Shown here: positions 39,977-52,600 of the stretch, one piece after another | Layout of the letters: every line of letters begins with the position of its first letter | Position numbering within the stretch: the stretch's first letter is position 1 | Assembly: GCA_963281255.1 (NCBI GenBank) | Contig: OY725500.1 | Location: 620,001 to 684,000 of the forward strand | Origin: Aphrocallistes beatrix | Lineage: Eukaryota; Porifera; Hexactinellida; Sceptrulophora; Aphrocallistidae | Length of the DNA stretch: 64,000 bases | Reading direction: 5' to 3' | Position numbers and translations under genes: made by a program | The notes under the pieces: generated by a model | Database searches by the model: none | What the model was told of the DNA's origin: nothing | What the model saw: only the letters and a program-made list of their open reading frames with translations

Positions 39977-40130
39977 TAGTTTCTAATAATTATGTGAACA
40001 CCAGTATATATTAATTAATGGACGTATTGTTGACGTACATGTTTATGGATAACGCATTACGCATAATAACTGGGATTACACGTAATATGCTGTTTATTTA
40101 AAACGCATCACATGTATAGTATAAATGTAC

Positions 40131-40210
40131 ATTGAACCCTGACTATAACAGCCACTGAAGGGACTGGCTAAAGTGACCGTTGTGTACACGTGGTTGCTGT
40201 GAATAATATC
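40131..40210. repeat. MITE family H, partial copy
   Basis: CTGACTATAACAGCCACTGA then AGGGACTGGCTAAAGTGACC; similar to the element at 55452-55542 (TATAACGGCCACCCAAGGGA). Confidence 0.55.
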
Positions 40211-40339
40211 TTGATTGTTTTCCGCAAGGCTAGTCAGTTGAATAAATATCCTCACAAACACAAATGGTGATATGCGTATGCGCACTCGACTTTTCATTAT
40301 ACTCTTGTAAATAAATTCTTGAGCAAAGGTGTGAAAATA

Positions 40340-41653
40340 CGAGGGCTGTCCAAAAAGTTCGCTAACTTTTTACTGTATTTAATACACCCATTTTCCTAGA
40401 CAATTGTTAGCCTTTTAAATCAATATATCCATCGATGTACATCATTTTATTGCTATTATCGACCATCGTAAATTGTATACTTAGTAATTTTTTTCTGATT
40501 GAAGTTGGATACATATTCACTCAAATGGAATTTTCTGATATTGGAAAGCGAAATGTCATTTGGTTCCTGTGGAAGCAGGGGAAAAAAGGTGCTACAATTC
40601 ATAGGGAGATGTTGGATGTCTATGGTGATAATTGCCCTCCAGCGTCATGATCTACAAATGGATCGATCGCTTTAATGATGGTTGGGATACACCTGAGGAT
40701 GCTCCACGTAGTGGCCGTCCGACCACCGTATCCACTGAATTAAATACGACACGAATTGAGTCTGCTTTAGACGAAGATCGAAGATCAACTTTGCGGCAAC
40801 TAGAAGAAACTCTGGGGATATCAAAATCGACCATTCATAATGTTGTCAGTCAAACTCTCGGAATGTCGCGAGTTTCCGCTAGATGGGTCCCCAAACTCTT
40901 GACTGATGAGCAAAAGCGGCGACGAGTGGTGGTTTGTCGAGATTTAATCAGGAGCTGGCAAGGTGAACGCAATTATCTAAGTCGTATCGTGACCGGGGAT
41001 GAAACTTGGGTTTATCACCATGAACCAGAGTCAAAGGTACAAAGTAGTCAATGGAAGAGGAGGTACGAGCCTGTGCCTATCAAGGCCCGGACCACAAAAT
41101 CCGCTGGGAAAAGAATGGCTACCTTTTTCTGGGACAGTGAAGGAATCATTCTAATAAACTGGCTCCCCGAGAAAATGACTATTAATAGTGAGTATTACAT
41201 CGATGTACTCAATGATCTGCGTGTAGCTATTAAAAGTAAACGACGAGGGAAGTTAAGCAGTCGAGTTCTGTTACAACATGACAACGCTAGACCCCATACA
41301 AGCCATAAGACAACGGATGCCATTGCTTCCTTAGGCTTCGAGCTCATGCCTCACCCTGCTTATAGTCCAGACCTGGCCCCGAGTGATTACTGGCTTTTTT
41401 CAGAATTGAAAAAGGCGCTTCGTGGAAAGAGATTCGATAATTTTAAAAATCTCAGTTCAGCTGTTGATCACTGGGTAGATAGTGTCCCTCCAGAATTCTT
41501 TGCAAAAGGAATTGAAAAGCTTCCAGAAAGATGGCAAAAATGTATAAAGCTCAAGGGACAGTATATTGAAAATTTTGACGAGGATGTTTACTAATATATC
41601 ATATATTTGTTGAATTAGCCTAATTAGTTAGCGAACTTTTTGGACAGCCCTCG
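40340..41653 (+). mobile_element. mariner transposon, complete ends, frameshifted transposase
   Basis: 1314 bp with perfect 27-bp inverted ends (CGAGGGCTGTCCAAAAAGTT... / ...AACTTTTTGGACAGCCCTCG) and TA at 40338-40339 and 41654-41655. The ends are intact, so the element could be mobilised in trans even though its own gene is broken. Confidence 0.95.
40525..41594 (+). pseudogene. mariner transposase, disrupted by one frameshift
   Basis: The first part (ATG at 40525: MEFSDIGKRNVIWFLW..., helix-turn-helix) is in one frame and the rest (from about 40640: VMIYKWIDRFNDGWDTPEDA onward) in another; the break lies within about 40635-40650, so a single-base change is enough to explain it. After that the frame is open to 41594. 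Catalytic motifs are complete: VTGDETWVYHHEP (first Asp), HDNARPHTS (second) and YSPDLAPSDYWLF (third), with 34 residues between the second and third Asp, the DD34D spacing of mariners. The WVPKLL linker motif (WVPHEL type) is present. Only one lesion suggests a recent insertion. Confidence 0.93.
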
Positions 41654-41933
41654 TATAAAAATTCCTAACCTGACGTGAAAATCTATTCTAAATATTGATA
41701 TCCAATCGGATGCGCTAAACTGAACGTTTGTACAATCCTAAAACCAGTTTTACAGAATCGATAGGATGTATGCCATGGTAGATCTTCCCCCAACAACGAA
41801 CTGTACTAAGGTATATTCAGAACTCAGGAGGTTTCTGAGAGAATTTGCAAATTCAATCGTTAGGTACTCGGATTAATTTAGAAAAGGCATGCAATTTGCT
41901 TATTTGCATGCTAACTGAAAACTTTTATTTTAT

Positions 41934-42006
41934 GGCCGCGTGGCCTAATGGATAAGGCGTCTGACTTCGGATCAGAAGATTGTGGGTTCGAGTCCCATCG
42001 TGGTCG
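41934..42006 (+). tRNA. tRNA-Arg (anticodon TCG)
   Basis: 73 bp folding as a standard cloverleaf: acceptor GGCCGCG pairs with CGTGGTC (two G-U type pairs), discriminator G; D arm GGCCTAATGGATAAGGC region; anticodon stem TCTGA/TCAGA with loop CTTCGGA giving anticodon TCG at 41967-41969; T arm with GGTTCGAGTCC. B-box GGTTCGAGTCC is intact. A TTTTT pol III stop begins at 42008. No intron. Nearly the same as other animal tRNA-Arg(TCG). Decodes CGA. Confidence 0.97.
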
Positions 42007-42007
42007 C

Positions 42008-42012
42008 TTTTT
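42008..42012 (+). terminator. pol III terminator of the tRNA gene
   Basis: Run of five T two bases after the discriminator base. Confidence 0.85.
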
Positions 42013-42245
42013 ACCTCGAATATTTTTATTGAGTTATTTTGTGGTTGTGTTTTAAAATTTAACTTTTTTATTCAAAATATCTTCACCTCAAAAATAGATG
42101 GGATGAATCTGATGGATGCCACAATGCATGTATTTTTAATCACTTTTGTAACTCTAAGTTTGTGTATATATTTTTAGTTTATATCTCCGAGTTATAAGTG
42201 TAACAATAATAGTTGTCTGTGACATTAGGCCGCTGTTAATTAATA

Positions 42246-42850
42246 CAGTACACCCTCGCTAATCCGAACAGCCCTGAACCAAGGAAAAAAAACAATCATT
42301 CCGATTACTGAATTTGTTCCGATTAGTGAAGTACCCATTTTTATAACCCAGAATATTGAGATATACGGTTATATTGTTTCATACATATTGCTATACATAA
42401 TGTAATGATAATGTAATGCAGTAAGACGAGAAAAAGTCATTCAAGTTCATCTGCTTTATATTGCTTGACCTCACTAATCCGAACCCTCACTAATCCGAAC
42501 CCTCGCTACTCGGAACCCTTACTAATCCGAACCCTCACTACTCGGAACCCTCACTAATTGGAACCCTCACTAATCCGAACCCTCGCTAATCCGAACCCTC
42601 ACTAATCCGAACCCTCGCTAATCCGAACCCTCGCTACTCGGAACCCTCACTAATCCGAACCCTCGCTACTCGGAACCCTCACTAATCGGAACCCTCACTA
42701 ATCCGAACCCTCGCTAATCCGAACCCTCACTATTCCAAACCCTCGCTACTCGGAACCCTCACTAATTGGAACCCTCACTAATCCGAACCCTCGCTGTTCG
42801 GATTAGCGAGGGTACGAACTAGCGAGGTTCCGATTAGCGAGGGTGTACTG
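42246..42850. mobile_element. MITE family C, copy 2, with expanded right arm
   Basis: 605 bp between TA sites (42244-42245, 42851-42852). Left CAGTACACCCTCGCTAATCC, right GGATTAGCG-type end AGCGAGGGTGTACTG. Most of the extra length against copy 1 is a tandem array (42468-42800). Confidence 0.9.
42468..42800 (+). repeat. minisatellite derived from the family-C terminal repeat
   Basis: About twenty copies of a 16-17-bp unit, CGAACCCTC(G/A)CTAATC, with variants (CTACTCGG, CTAATTGG). The unit is the same sequence as the element end (CCCTCGCTAATCCGAAC). Confidence 0.92.
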
Positions 42851-43177
42851 TAATTCGAAAAATGTTTCAGCTACTCCGTCTGCATCAATACTCTTATATT
42901 GTCATATATTGTCATTATTGCGATCACATTTTCATTACATTTCAGGTGCAGGCACCATTACTATTGATCATTATGCAGTCGGTATAACTGTATTTCAATA
43001 TTATCGATGGTTCTTTAGACTTCATTGCACATTAAATGTTTGTAGCCAATGATATACAAAATTATCAGCCTTGATTAAATTATCAAATAATGAGATGCCC
43101 CCCGCCCGTATCCCCACTGAAGAGTTCTCTATAACAACGGCGACCATAGACACAATACTTCTTAAATTCTAAAATTA

Positions 43178-43445
43178 AGTTGACTAATTCATGAATTAAT
43201 GAATAATTCGAATAATTCATAATTCATCAAGTCCGAGAAGAATTGTTCAAAATTGTTTTTTCCAAGAAAATATCATGAATTATATGAATGAACTGTTGGA
43301 TTAATTCATAATTCCTGAATTCTGAATTATTCCAATCATTCATATTTCGGAAATTATGAATTATTCGAATAATTCATTAATTCCTGAATTTGTTAGCTTA
43401 GCTTATAATTGACTAATTCATGCTTGAATTATGAATTAGTCAACT
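43178..43445. mobile_element. MITE family I, copy 1
   Basis: 268 bp, ends AGTTGACTAATTCATGAATT and AATTATGAATTAGTCAACT, TA at 43176-43177 and 43446-43447. Interior very rich in GAATTATTC-like motifs. Confidence 0.82.
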
Positions 43446-44117
43446 TAGAAATGAATATTTCTAGATGTATTAGAAATTCACATTTCGTGTCCTACGAGTC
43501 ACTTAATGGAGCTGCGCTATCAGTCTGTCGACTGGCATTTTTTAATTCTTTATTGAGCTAATTTTCACGAAGTTTCTTGTATTCAGTCATAGGGAAGTGC
43601 ATCCAGAGTTGTAGATAGCTCGTCCGAGGCGAATCCCAATCAGACATAAGTTAGCTTTCTTCTCAGTCAGTTGCAAACAGTTGCATTTAAACTACTAAAT
43701 TTTGTGTACAATAGCTACATACCATCCATATTCCAGTTTTCTAGGGTAGGAAATGGATAGCATAAATTTAGGAAGTAAGCATCTACTTTGATCCAGGTCA
43801 TGCAGTATCTAATAATACGGAACGAAACGAGAAAGATACCTAATTTCCGTCCCATTCCCTAGCATTTCTGGAATGGTTCCACACCGTTCAAATTATGCAT
43901 ACTCGCTACCTTGAAGTAGCTTATAGTTATTTTTACAAAAAAAGGAATTCGCAGAGCTTTTTGTTTAAATTTTTGAATAATTTAACTGTATACATATTTA
44001 CATAAAGCATTGGTTGCATGAATATGAACTCAATCTGATAAAAAGAATGTTAGTATCCCTTTGCGCATACTGCATTTATAAATTATAGCCTTCCTTATGG
44101 AGGCCAGAAAAGCAGCG

Positions 44118-45730
44118 CTAAAATTGTCTCTTCAACTCATCCAGCTGTCGCTTGTAAGCATCTGCCTGCATTGCGCGTTGCTCCACGTTTTGTAAGCGGT
44201 CGATTTCAGCTCTCTGCTCTTCCATTTTATTCTTCCACCTATCCTGATTCTGCTCTAGCCGAACTGTTCTATCCCGCAAACGTGCGATCTGTTTTTCCTG
44301 CTGAGTTTCTTGGTTTTTAATATCTTCCCTCTCTTCCAACAACCGCGTAGTCTGCTCCTTAGCTATTTGGTAATCATCTTTCAACTTTTCACATCGAATC
44401 ATTAATCCCTCTTTCTGCTCATTCAATTCCTTTATTTCTTTCAAATAATCTTCCCTGCATTGCTGCAGTTCCATTATGACCCCTCTCTGGTCTTGCATCC
44501 GGCCCACCTGCTCGTAATCATCAACTGGGAAATCGCGAATGTTCTCATGGAGATCGATATTTTCATGGCGTAACAAGTCACACTCTTGTTTTAGGTCGGA
44601 CAAACGTCCTTTTATACTTTCTTTCTCATTTATACTCTGTTCCAATTGGCTGACTAGGACAGTATGGTCCTCTTCCAGAATGGTACAGCGGGTCTCCAAA
44701 TCGTTGCATTTTTCTTCCATCCTGGTCACGATATCCTTCAGCTCTTCGCGTTGCCTCCTATACCTCGTGATTTTATCCTCATGGCCCCCTGAAGACGCAT
44801 GGCCCATTTGGCTGTCCGGCCGAATTTGAGGCATTTGCTGTTTTTCTATTTGTAGCTGTCTAACCTTTCCCTCGAGACCGGCGATCTTCTTTGTCAGGTC
44901 TTTGTGGGCGAGTGTGAAGTTAATTCCTGCGCTTTTTATCGACGCGTCATGCCCATGGATCCGCTTTTTGTAGACCAAAAGTTCTTTCTCCAGCAACTCT
45001 TTGTCTAACTCGAGTACGTCCACTTTCCGAGTGAACTGGGCTATCTCGTCTTCTTTGTCTTTCAGAAGTTCGTCCATTTTCTTCAGCTCCCGAGTGTTGT
45101 CATTGACAGTGCGTCGATTCAAATCAAGAATACGCGCCAATTCGTTCTGATGGATCTGCTTCAAATGACTTATTTCTTGAATATTTTCGAATTCTCCATC
45201 TCGGAGGTCTCTTAGCCTTTTGGTCAACGCTTCTTTGTCGGTTTCTAATATTGATATTTTCTGTAAATGCGAATACTCTCGTTCCTTCCAATGATCCTGC
45301 AGTTTTTTTATTTTCATTTCCCATTTATCTTCGATCTTATTTTCAGTTCGTGAAACTGCGTTATCTTTGTCGTAGCCTGGAGAAACACAGATAATCAATA
45401 AAATCCAAAGTCAATCACAAATAGCTTTTAGATATTTTAAAACTTACTCAATTGTTCTCTTAGTTTTTTAATTTCCGTATTCTTCTGAGCCATCCTATCT
45501 GAAAATTCTTTCTCTTTCTGCAACTTCACCTCTAATTCCAGTGCGGATAACTCTTGTTGCTTGTTGATGTCTTTCCTCCTGACCAGCAGGTTGGCCTGAT
45601 GTGTCAGCTTACTCTCCCACTCCTCATTGCACCGGTTGATCGCTAGCACTTTATCATGGCTAACTTCTCTCAACCGCCGTTTCAAATCTTCCACTTCTTT
45701 TGTTAATTGAAGGACCTTCGATTCAGCCAT
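44118..45730 (-). CDS. coiled-coil paralogue of RIM-binding protein, lacking SH3 and FN3 domains
   Basis: Two exons on the minus strand: 45448-45730 and 44118-45376, joined in phase 1, 513 codons, almost entirely predicted coiled coil (heptad-rich, Glu/Lys/Arg/Leu). It aligns end to end with the N-terminal third of the RIM-BP gene at 49674: MAESKVLQLTKEVEDLKRRL against SEVKSLQKQVEELKRKL, HDKVLAINRCNEEWESKL against HEKVQALGRCNEDWESKL, and VLELDKELLEKELLVYKK against VLRIDKELLEKQLLNLRK. The intron sits at the same position and phase in both. It stops at 44118 with no SH3 or FN3 module and no sign of a decayed one downstream. Function unknown; it could dimerise or compete with RIM-BP through the shared coiled coil. 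Transcribed away from RIM-BP. Confidence 0.85.
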
Positions 45731-47250
45731 TACAATAATATAGTTCTACTTTCCTGGTTCAGAAATTGATTCTACGTAGAATTCTTTCTATTTATACCTA
45801 TAACCGTCTACGATTGCTTCATAGCTTTTATATGGTCATATTGCCTTGCCTGATAGATTACACCTAATATTGAAATTATTAATAAAACATGCTTTGTCTA
45901 GGCCGAATGGCTATTTTGGTCTTCCTAATTCTGTTTCTAAGCGGAATTTTATCATTTTAGATTAGTGACTGTTTCTTCAGACGACGGTTGAATATGTAGA
46001 AATCTTTCTTTCAAGAAATTAAATTCTCAATACAAAGTTCGAACCAAATTCTACATAATTCACACTGTATGGAAAGTGGTGGTGATATATAATACCTTAT
46101 GCTGCTTGCTGTTAGCACGAGAAGTGTAGTCATTTTAGGTAATTGAAACATGTAGAAAGTATTATTCATGATTTGCGTCTGAGTACATCATGATGACAAA
46201 ACTGTAGAAAGTAGTACCAAATACCAATCATAAGATTACGTCCACAAGTTATTAGGTTTTTGTCGTCAAAGCAATTATAAAACTTGACTGTACATATTGT
46301 GCCAGGATGTAAATCATCATTAAAAAGTAGTCAAATCAATTCCGATCAGATCAATGTGTCTGCCTACACGGAACTGTAATTATAGTTAGGAATTTGAGTG
46401 GGCCCGTATTGCATATTAATATTGAATCCATTGGTGTGAATTTATTAGTGGGACCTAACATCTTGTATACGTAGAGATATAATACAATTGGGAAATTTAG
46501 GTATTCTATAGCTAATTTAATTTGTGATTCTAAGTAGCTATTATAAGAGTTATTTTCTTAATTGCACTCTATTCCGTTAATTGAACAAGTCTAGGAATGT
46601 ATTCATACTTTTGGGGATATATATAAAATACTTAGATAAAGTTTTTCAATTTAATTTTCCAGGAAATTCTAATTAACTTGACCAATAAAACTTTAGTAGT
46701 TTGAATAAAAGGCCAAAAAAGACAATTTTATGGAAGCGGGATGTGCTATCAGAGGAATACATTACCATTAATGAGTGTGACCACGCAATAATTATAAAAA
46801 CTGGGATAGAGTTATGTAATCAGAGGTTGGCAATATCCTGGAATGTCTGATGAAAATACGTAGACAGTGTTTGGAGGATTCACCCACGGACATTCCACAC
46901 ATTTCTCAGACCCAATGGTAATATATCACACTGATATAAGGTTTCTAATAGACATAACTACACGTACAAGATTAAAAGCACAATTTGGTTTATCGGTGTT
47001 AATAAAATTCCTCCCCAAACCAGAATAACACCCTCCAGAGATACGTTTCTCATCGCAAACCCTTAGATTTCTCTTTCTTTGATCGTTGTAAATTATTAGA
47101 AATACAGTTGAAACAGTTTTTTCTTTTTATCTCTTTTCAGATCAAAATAGTAATAGCAAGCAGATGTAAGAATAAACTGATTTTAATAACAAACCAATGG
47201 AATGAACTAGTAAACTTTTTTTGCACCAAAAAAGAGTAAGAAAAAACCTA

Positions 47251-47479
47251 AGTTGACTAATTCATCAATTATCAATGAATTACTCAAAATTTGGAACTAA
47301 AATAATGAAAAAAATATCTGATATTTCGCTCAGGGATTGAGCAATGTTAGAGGTGTATAGCATGAGCAACCTTTCAACCACTTTTGGGCATAGAATATGC
47401 ACTAATGTTTGAGATTTTGAATAATTCATTAATTGAATAATTCATAATTCTTCATCATAATTCAATGAATTAGTCAACT
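47251..47479. mobile_element. MITE family I, copy 2
   Basis: 229 bp, AGTTGACTAATTCATCAATT at left, CAATGAATTAGTCAACT at right, TA on both sides. Confidence 0.82.
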
Positions 47480-49429
47480 TAGGAAAAACCGATAAAAATT
47501 AGTTATAAAAACGTTAACTAATATATACGAGGAAAATTGGTAAGAATAAACCGATAGTAAGGATAACCCGATGTAAGAAAAAAACAGTTTCGACTGTACT
47601 TTAACCCGAATTTCCCGAGATGCCGTGGAAAAAAGATTTATTTCTTAATTAAATCAATAAAAAATAATAGCTAGTATTACGCTAGGTGAACTTCTATGTT
47701 ATTCGAAAAGCAGAAAGTGCTGATTAATAAAACGTAGCATCTTAAAAAATTTAATTTCCCTTTTGATGATTTTTTTCTAAATGTTTCCCTGGGGGGCTGG
47801 CTTATTCGTTTTGACTATCCGACGTTGTGTTCCCCGAATAAATTCACCACACAAACTAGCTATTTCATCTAAGTTTTGTCTCAATATAAGTTAATACATC
47901 CTGGCTATACAAGCAATCCCTTTGATATTTTCCTAAAAAAATTTGACTCGATAATGAATAGAAAATTTTAGTCAAAATAATAAGTACGTTATATATGTTA
48001 ATGTGTAGAGAGAACTGCAACGTGATATTGTGTATAGAATGTATTTAATTAAGGATATGATGCAACTAACTCTGTTGTTTCATTGGTTAAATATGCTCTA
48101 TTGCGCTGGGTAAAAATTTGTCAGCTTTCCCCCGTTCCCCATTATCGATGCTTTTGTACACTAATAGCGATAATCAGATATTTCATTGCTAATATTCTGA
48201 AACACGTTTGCATAAGATCTTGTAAGCAAATTTAATTCTGTTAAGTAGTGTTGTGTTGACGTATTTGGCGATTGTAAAAACGCTTTCACTTTTCGAGAAA
48301 TTTATCAGCTCATTTAACCATTTTTTACGAATGCAATTTTAGAAGTTTTCGTTGCAGAATATCCGCGATCACTGCGAATTAAATAATTACTTAATTAATA
48401 CAAATCGTTTTGATTGCTAATCCTGATATTAGACTTACTATCTAATACTTTTACTGAAAAATGTTAGCCTAACCATATTTCTACTAATTATACTTCAGAA
48501 TTACATAGCTGTACATTATCTCATTAATTAACTAAAACACGAAATTTATCTGACGGAGACAGAATCATGCTTAAGATCCAGAACATGTTGAAGTAATACT
48601 TCTATCAACTACCATGTCTTTATGAACAGGAAATGCTATCTTTTCATTTCAATTTATTACTCCTGTGAGTTGAATCCTTTCACATGAACACCTTTTCTCT
48701 TATGCGCTTTCTAGCACTTCTGTTCCCTGAATCTTTATATTTTCATAAAGCAAGCAATCGAATGTATTGCTCCAACTGTCGAATTAACTATCAAATAGTC
48801 CCACTGCATTAGGACAGCAGTGAAGATGCTATTCTATCCACTTGAAGTTATAGGAATTCCCACGATTAATATATTCAAATGTAGAATGAACCGATGACTT
48901 ATATTATACGAACACTGCTATATGCGAATTTCGGCATATAATATACTAATGGATTTAATTAACTTTTAAGAATTGTTGTATTTATGCAATTGTTCTCTCA
49001 CAGAATTTATTTAGTTGCTTTTCCCACTGATTCGATTAACCGGACATATATTGTTCCCTCATATCATGAAGACATTATTTAAAATTTACTGATTCAATTT
49101 AAAATCAACGATGATTCACTATGATCAAATCCAACTAACCATCAATCAGGCTTGATCGGTACATTTCACTAAGATTTGAGGTTATACATCCGTAATAGAA
49201 CATTTTTAAATACCCTGATCAATTTAGTGGTGAGGTGAAGTGATCATCCTTATAACTATTCGATCGGAAAGAACTGTCCAATATAACCAATATAATATTC
49301 AGTTTAACCTCAATTATCGAGGCTCTGAAATTCTGGACCGAATTATAATCAAATTTGTATTGTAAGGTTTGTCTTAAGGTGTGTTTCAATCTATTCCTGA
49401 GATAATATCTAACTATAACATACATGCCA

Positions 49430-49593
49430 ACTTGAGCCATGATAAAAGCGGAACGAAATGGAAAAGTATTATACATAGAATAAAAAAAGCGGGACATAAT
49501 GGAGAAATTTCTTGTGAAAGCGGGACACTCGTGAAAATTAGCTCAATAGAAGAGTGAAAAAGCCCCGCCAAAAACGGGACAGCTGGCATGTAT
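49430..49593. mobile_element. P-family repeat, copy 8 (inverted)
   Basis: 164 bp; ATACATGCCAACTTGAGCC at left, GGGACAGCTGGCATGTAT at right. Ends 80 bp upstream of the RIM-BP start codon. Confidence 0.8.
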
Positions 49594-49673
49594 GCTATAA
49601 CTTGCTTACACGTATCATCTTGAAAATCAAATATTTTGGATAGCGAGTGTGAATACTTGAGTTCTAGCAGTGA

Positions 49674-52600
49674 ATGACGTCAGAGGTGAAGTCACTACAG
49701 AAGCAAGTGGAAGAGTTGAAGCGAAAACTCCGGGATGCTAGTCACGAGAAAGTGCAAGCGCTGGGTCGCTGTAACGAAGACTGGGAGAGCAAACTCTCGG
49801 CACAGACGAACCTATCCTTGAAAAGAGTGGAAGGGGAACACCACAGGGAACTGGACGTCCTACGGACAGAACTACAGGTACAGTTGGGGAGAAGTGTCGC
49901 CGAAGTGACAGGTGATAAGGAGGCGGAGTTGAAGAGGATCAGAGATTCGCTTGGTAAGAATGGGTGTAACATCAATTCGCGATTCTACATTGCCTCTCCT
50001 TGGTAATAACTGCGCCCGTTCACACATACGTGACACTGTCCAAAGGAGAGATAGGCAAGTGTGAAGAGTGATATTTAGGGTATAGAGATGTTCATGTGGA
50101 GAGAACTAATTTTCTGGAATATTTGTTCCTTATCCGGTCACTAAGTAAAAACACCCGCCAACCTTTAGGAATGTATTGAATTCTGTTATAGAAAATGGTT
50201 TACCGTGGAGCATGGATGAGGAATCAGAATGGACCATTGATGCACTCGGTTATTTGAAAATACTCATTAGACAATGGATCTAACAGTATTAATTTATAAA
50301 TAGTATTATGAACTCCTACGTTTATGCTGGTGAGAAAATGTCTTCCTGGAAGTATTGTTGATCTCCGTGAAGTCATTAGGACCATCTAAAGAATGGGAAA
50401 TTAGTGTCCAGCTAAACAGATATATATATGGTGCTTTATAAAATCTATTTTTGCTAATTTCGTTTCAATTTCTTTCGTAACTTATTCTAGGACAAGCAAG
50501 GGAGAGTGCTGTGGAGCAAGCTATCTTCCTGTCAGAAGAGAAACACAGTGAGGTGATGAAGCAGAGAGAGGAGGAATGGAGGGCAAAGGAACGCTCTCTC
50601 ACTCGCGAAATCTCCCACCTCTCCGGCGAAAAGCAACAGATCAATAACCAACTGGCGGTGCTCCGTGAATCTGACGTTGAGAAAGCTGCCATCATAAAAC
50701 GACTGAACTTCGACCATGAACAAGCCGTGAAGGGAATGATAGACCTGAGCAAGCAAGACCAGAGCAAAGAGTACTCGCGCTACAAAGTGATAGAGCGGTC
50801 TGCACAGGAGCGAGAGTTCGAAGTCCGGCGTTTGGAAGGAAAGGTTGAAGTGCTGCGTATTGATAAGGAGCTGTTAGAAAAACAGCTGTTGAATCTGAGG
50901 AAGTATTACAGCCCAAACAACTCTCCTACTGTTACACGCGTGATGAAGTTCTCTGACAGGGAGCGGGAACAGAGTAGGAAGATTCGTGACCTTGAAGACA
51001 AGTTGAGGGGGTTGCCTCGGGAGAGAGGGAGTATTACTCCCACTCCACGGCTATCCACCCCTACTCGAAAGATAACCGTCCCTACCCCAAGATTCTCCAC
51101 CCCCACCCCCACCCCTGATTCACACAGCCCTGCTAGCCCAGAGTCGGAAGAGCAGCTCACGAACTTCAAGAAAAAGAACAAGGAGCTGAGGGAGAGAGTT
51201 AGGAAGCTAGAAGAGAGGTGTTCCAGTCTTGAGCTCAGGAATGCTAGCTTAGAATCGGAACGGAGTTTGGAGGAGGATTACATTCAGCGGGAGATTAAAC
51301 TGAAAGAGAAGTACAGCTGTGAGATGGAACAGTTGGAGAGTGAGGGAGAAGCTCTACGCGAAAAATTACGCGATTTGTCTAGTGACGAGAATTCCAGTCA
51401 GAAATTGGAAGAGATGACTTTAGAAGTAGAGAGGTGTCAAAATCGGTACAAGAAGCTTTATTTAGAACTTTTGATGAGTCAACAGTTAGCCTTACTATGG
51501 TCAGAGAGGGTAGACACTGAGGCTATGGAGTTAGTACAAGTCGAGTTAGAAGAGAAAATCCAAGAGTTGGATGAAATCCATGAACTGAATGAGTCTTTGA
51601 ATATCAGAGTTGAGTGTTTGAAAGATGAATTCTTCTCTGTTCAGATACAAAATGACAGACTGATTGAAGAGAATGGCATTTCTGTTAGTGTAAAAGAGGA
51701 ATTAGAAAGGGAATTGGAAGCAGTTAATGAATCCTTGGACGAGTACAAACATATAATATCTGAGAAAGATAAGGAAATAGGGGAACTTTTCCAGGCGAAT
51801 GAGCGACTGAAAAGTCAGCAAGAAGGCTTCTCTCTCCTGATGGACAAACACATCCAAGAAATCGACGCAATGAAAGCGAAGGAGTTGGAACTTAACTCAC
51901 AGAGACAGCAGTTTGAATCTGTGAAGGAGAAGTTACAGCAGGTGGAAGGGAAAGAGAGGGAATTGATGGCCATCATACAGACACTGGAAGATCGGAATTC
52001 TCAGTTACAGAATGAGCTCCAGTTGAAGGAAGATGAGCTAGCGAGTAAAGCCAAACGCAAGCCAGTGAGGGATGACAAGAGTTACGGCAGAGCTGAGGTG
52101 TTGTTCTACCCACAATCCGCGAAATTCTATCGAAACAACAACAACAATAACAATAGCAGCGAGGATGAAGAGAACAACGATTCAGCCGGAAACGCTTCGG
52201 ACGGAGACATCATTCCTCTGGCAGAATCTAATGATGGAGTGGATAGACCTTTGATTGAAGTTGATACTGAGACAACTCAGTTATCAATCGACCAGCTTTC
52301 CAACGCATCCAGCAATAGTCAGACGGAAGAGTTGTCCCCCCTCAATGTTCTGACGGAGCTTGGAACTCCTGTACTCTCACCACACACCCCTAAACCTGCA
52401 CTCATTGAGACTGATTCGGGTGAAGACGGGGGTAACAGTATTGGCGAGTGGTCGCATACTTCTGAAGAGAATATTGGGACCACTCCCCAATCTCCTAACC
52501 TCTCCCCTATCCCAACACCTCTACAGACGCCAATGAAACAGAACCCTGAGGTGTATCTCATCCGGTACAGCTATGACCCCCTACTCTCCTCCCCCAACCC

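Larger units (their letters stand above)
38715..40339. other. repeat-rich gap between the Mutator-like ORF and mariner
   Basis: 38715-39350 has no recognised gene (a 133-codon ORF at 38866-39267 has no family resemblance). 39357-39833 is a D-family MITE interrupted by a C-family MITE; 39835-39976 is family B; 40131-40210 is related to family H. Confidence 0.6.
41656..44117. other. gap from mariner to the coiled-coil gene
   Basis: Contains tRNA-Arg, a C-family MITE with an expanded minisatellite arm (42246-42850), and an I-family MITE (43178-43445). The rest is A/T-rich with no gene seen; 43490-43580 weakly resembles P-family interiors. Confidence 0.6.
45731..49673. other. 3.9-kb region between the two head-to-head paralogues
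   Basis: A/T-rich sequence, no gene recognised. It holds an I-family MITE (47251-47479) and a P-family repeat (49430-49593). It must contain the promoters of both divergent genes; no specific site can be named. Confidence 0.55.

Noticed and set aside
42468..42800. Possible CRISPR array or telomere-like tract
   Set aside because: No unique spacers; the unit equals the terminal repeat of the surrounding MITE.
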